Assembly: GCF_006517535.1 (NCBI RefSeq)
Contig: NZ_VHQH01000002.1
Span: forward strand, 232,158-296,157
Direction: 5' to 3'
Length of the DNA: 64,000 bases
Origin: Schumannella sp. 10F1B-5-1
GTDB lineage: Bacteria > Actinomycetota > Actinomycetes > Actinomycetales > Microbacteriaceae
Both the position numbers and the translations under genes were made by a program. Below are positions 63,873-64,000 of the stretch, piece after piece. Position 1 is the stretch's first letter; every line of letters begins with the position of its first letter. Under the pieces are notes generated by a model. The model was not told where the DNA came from. It saw nothing but the letters and a program-made list of their open reading frames with translations, and made no database searches.

Positions 63873-64000
<128 letters not shown>

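Overview
The window reads as chromosomal DNA of a high-GC actinobacterium, most likely a member of the Microbacteriaceae (inference). The reasons are very high GC at third codon positions, many GTG starts, frequent GTGA/ATGA gene overlaps, some apparently leaderless starts, a DtxR/IdeR-type iron box, F420-linked enzyme families and LAXTG-type wall-sorting signals. I see no rRNA, tRNA, CRISPR array, integrase or transposase. No gap longer than about 300 bases lacks a gene.

Layout. 1-1.7 kb: end-truncated alanine dehydrogenase with a divergent Lrp/AsnC regulator. 1.7-8.0 kb: a minus-strand cassette of one Tat-exported DUF6916 protein and three tail-collar (MdpB-like) proteins, divergent from a 1,316-residue LAXTG surface protein. 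8.2-12.6 kb: flavin/F420 monooxygenase-type genes and a fatty acyl-CoA ligase. 12.6-17.2 kb: an MHS transporter and an overlapping response regulator / histidine kinase / TAXI binding-protein operon. 17.3-28.1 kb: TetR/MFS pair, sugar kinase, amino-acid permease, threonine aldolase, beta-lactamase with a PPOX protein, MerR/DUF4188 pair and a DUF6421 protein. 28.3-32.5 kb: complete ferric-siderophore ABC importer under a shared iron box. 32.6-42.7 kb: carrier, exonuclease III, pyrE, septum-formation-like protein, HAD phosphatase, ProP-like carrier, DUF5684 gene with a duplicated relic, Phd/RelE toxin-antitoxin, orphan DNA methyltransferase and TrmH-like methyltransferase.

42.9-61.8 kb is dominated by one 18.4-kb gene for a ~6,140-residue wall-anchored protein. 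It has a head domain, about 48 DUF11/DUF7507-like repeats of ~118 residues arranged in a six-domain higher-order repeat of ~2.1 kb, and an LAHTG anchor. A small lipoprotein gene overlaps its stop codon. The window ends in a YhgE/Pip-type membrane protein and the tail of a further gene carrying a hexanucleotide microsatellite.

The parts most worth a second look are the giant repeat protein with its coupled lipoprotein, the tail-collar/DUF6916/LAXTG cassette, the two-component operon with a built-in TAXI binding protein, and a 64-bp dispersed intergenic repeat found twice.
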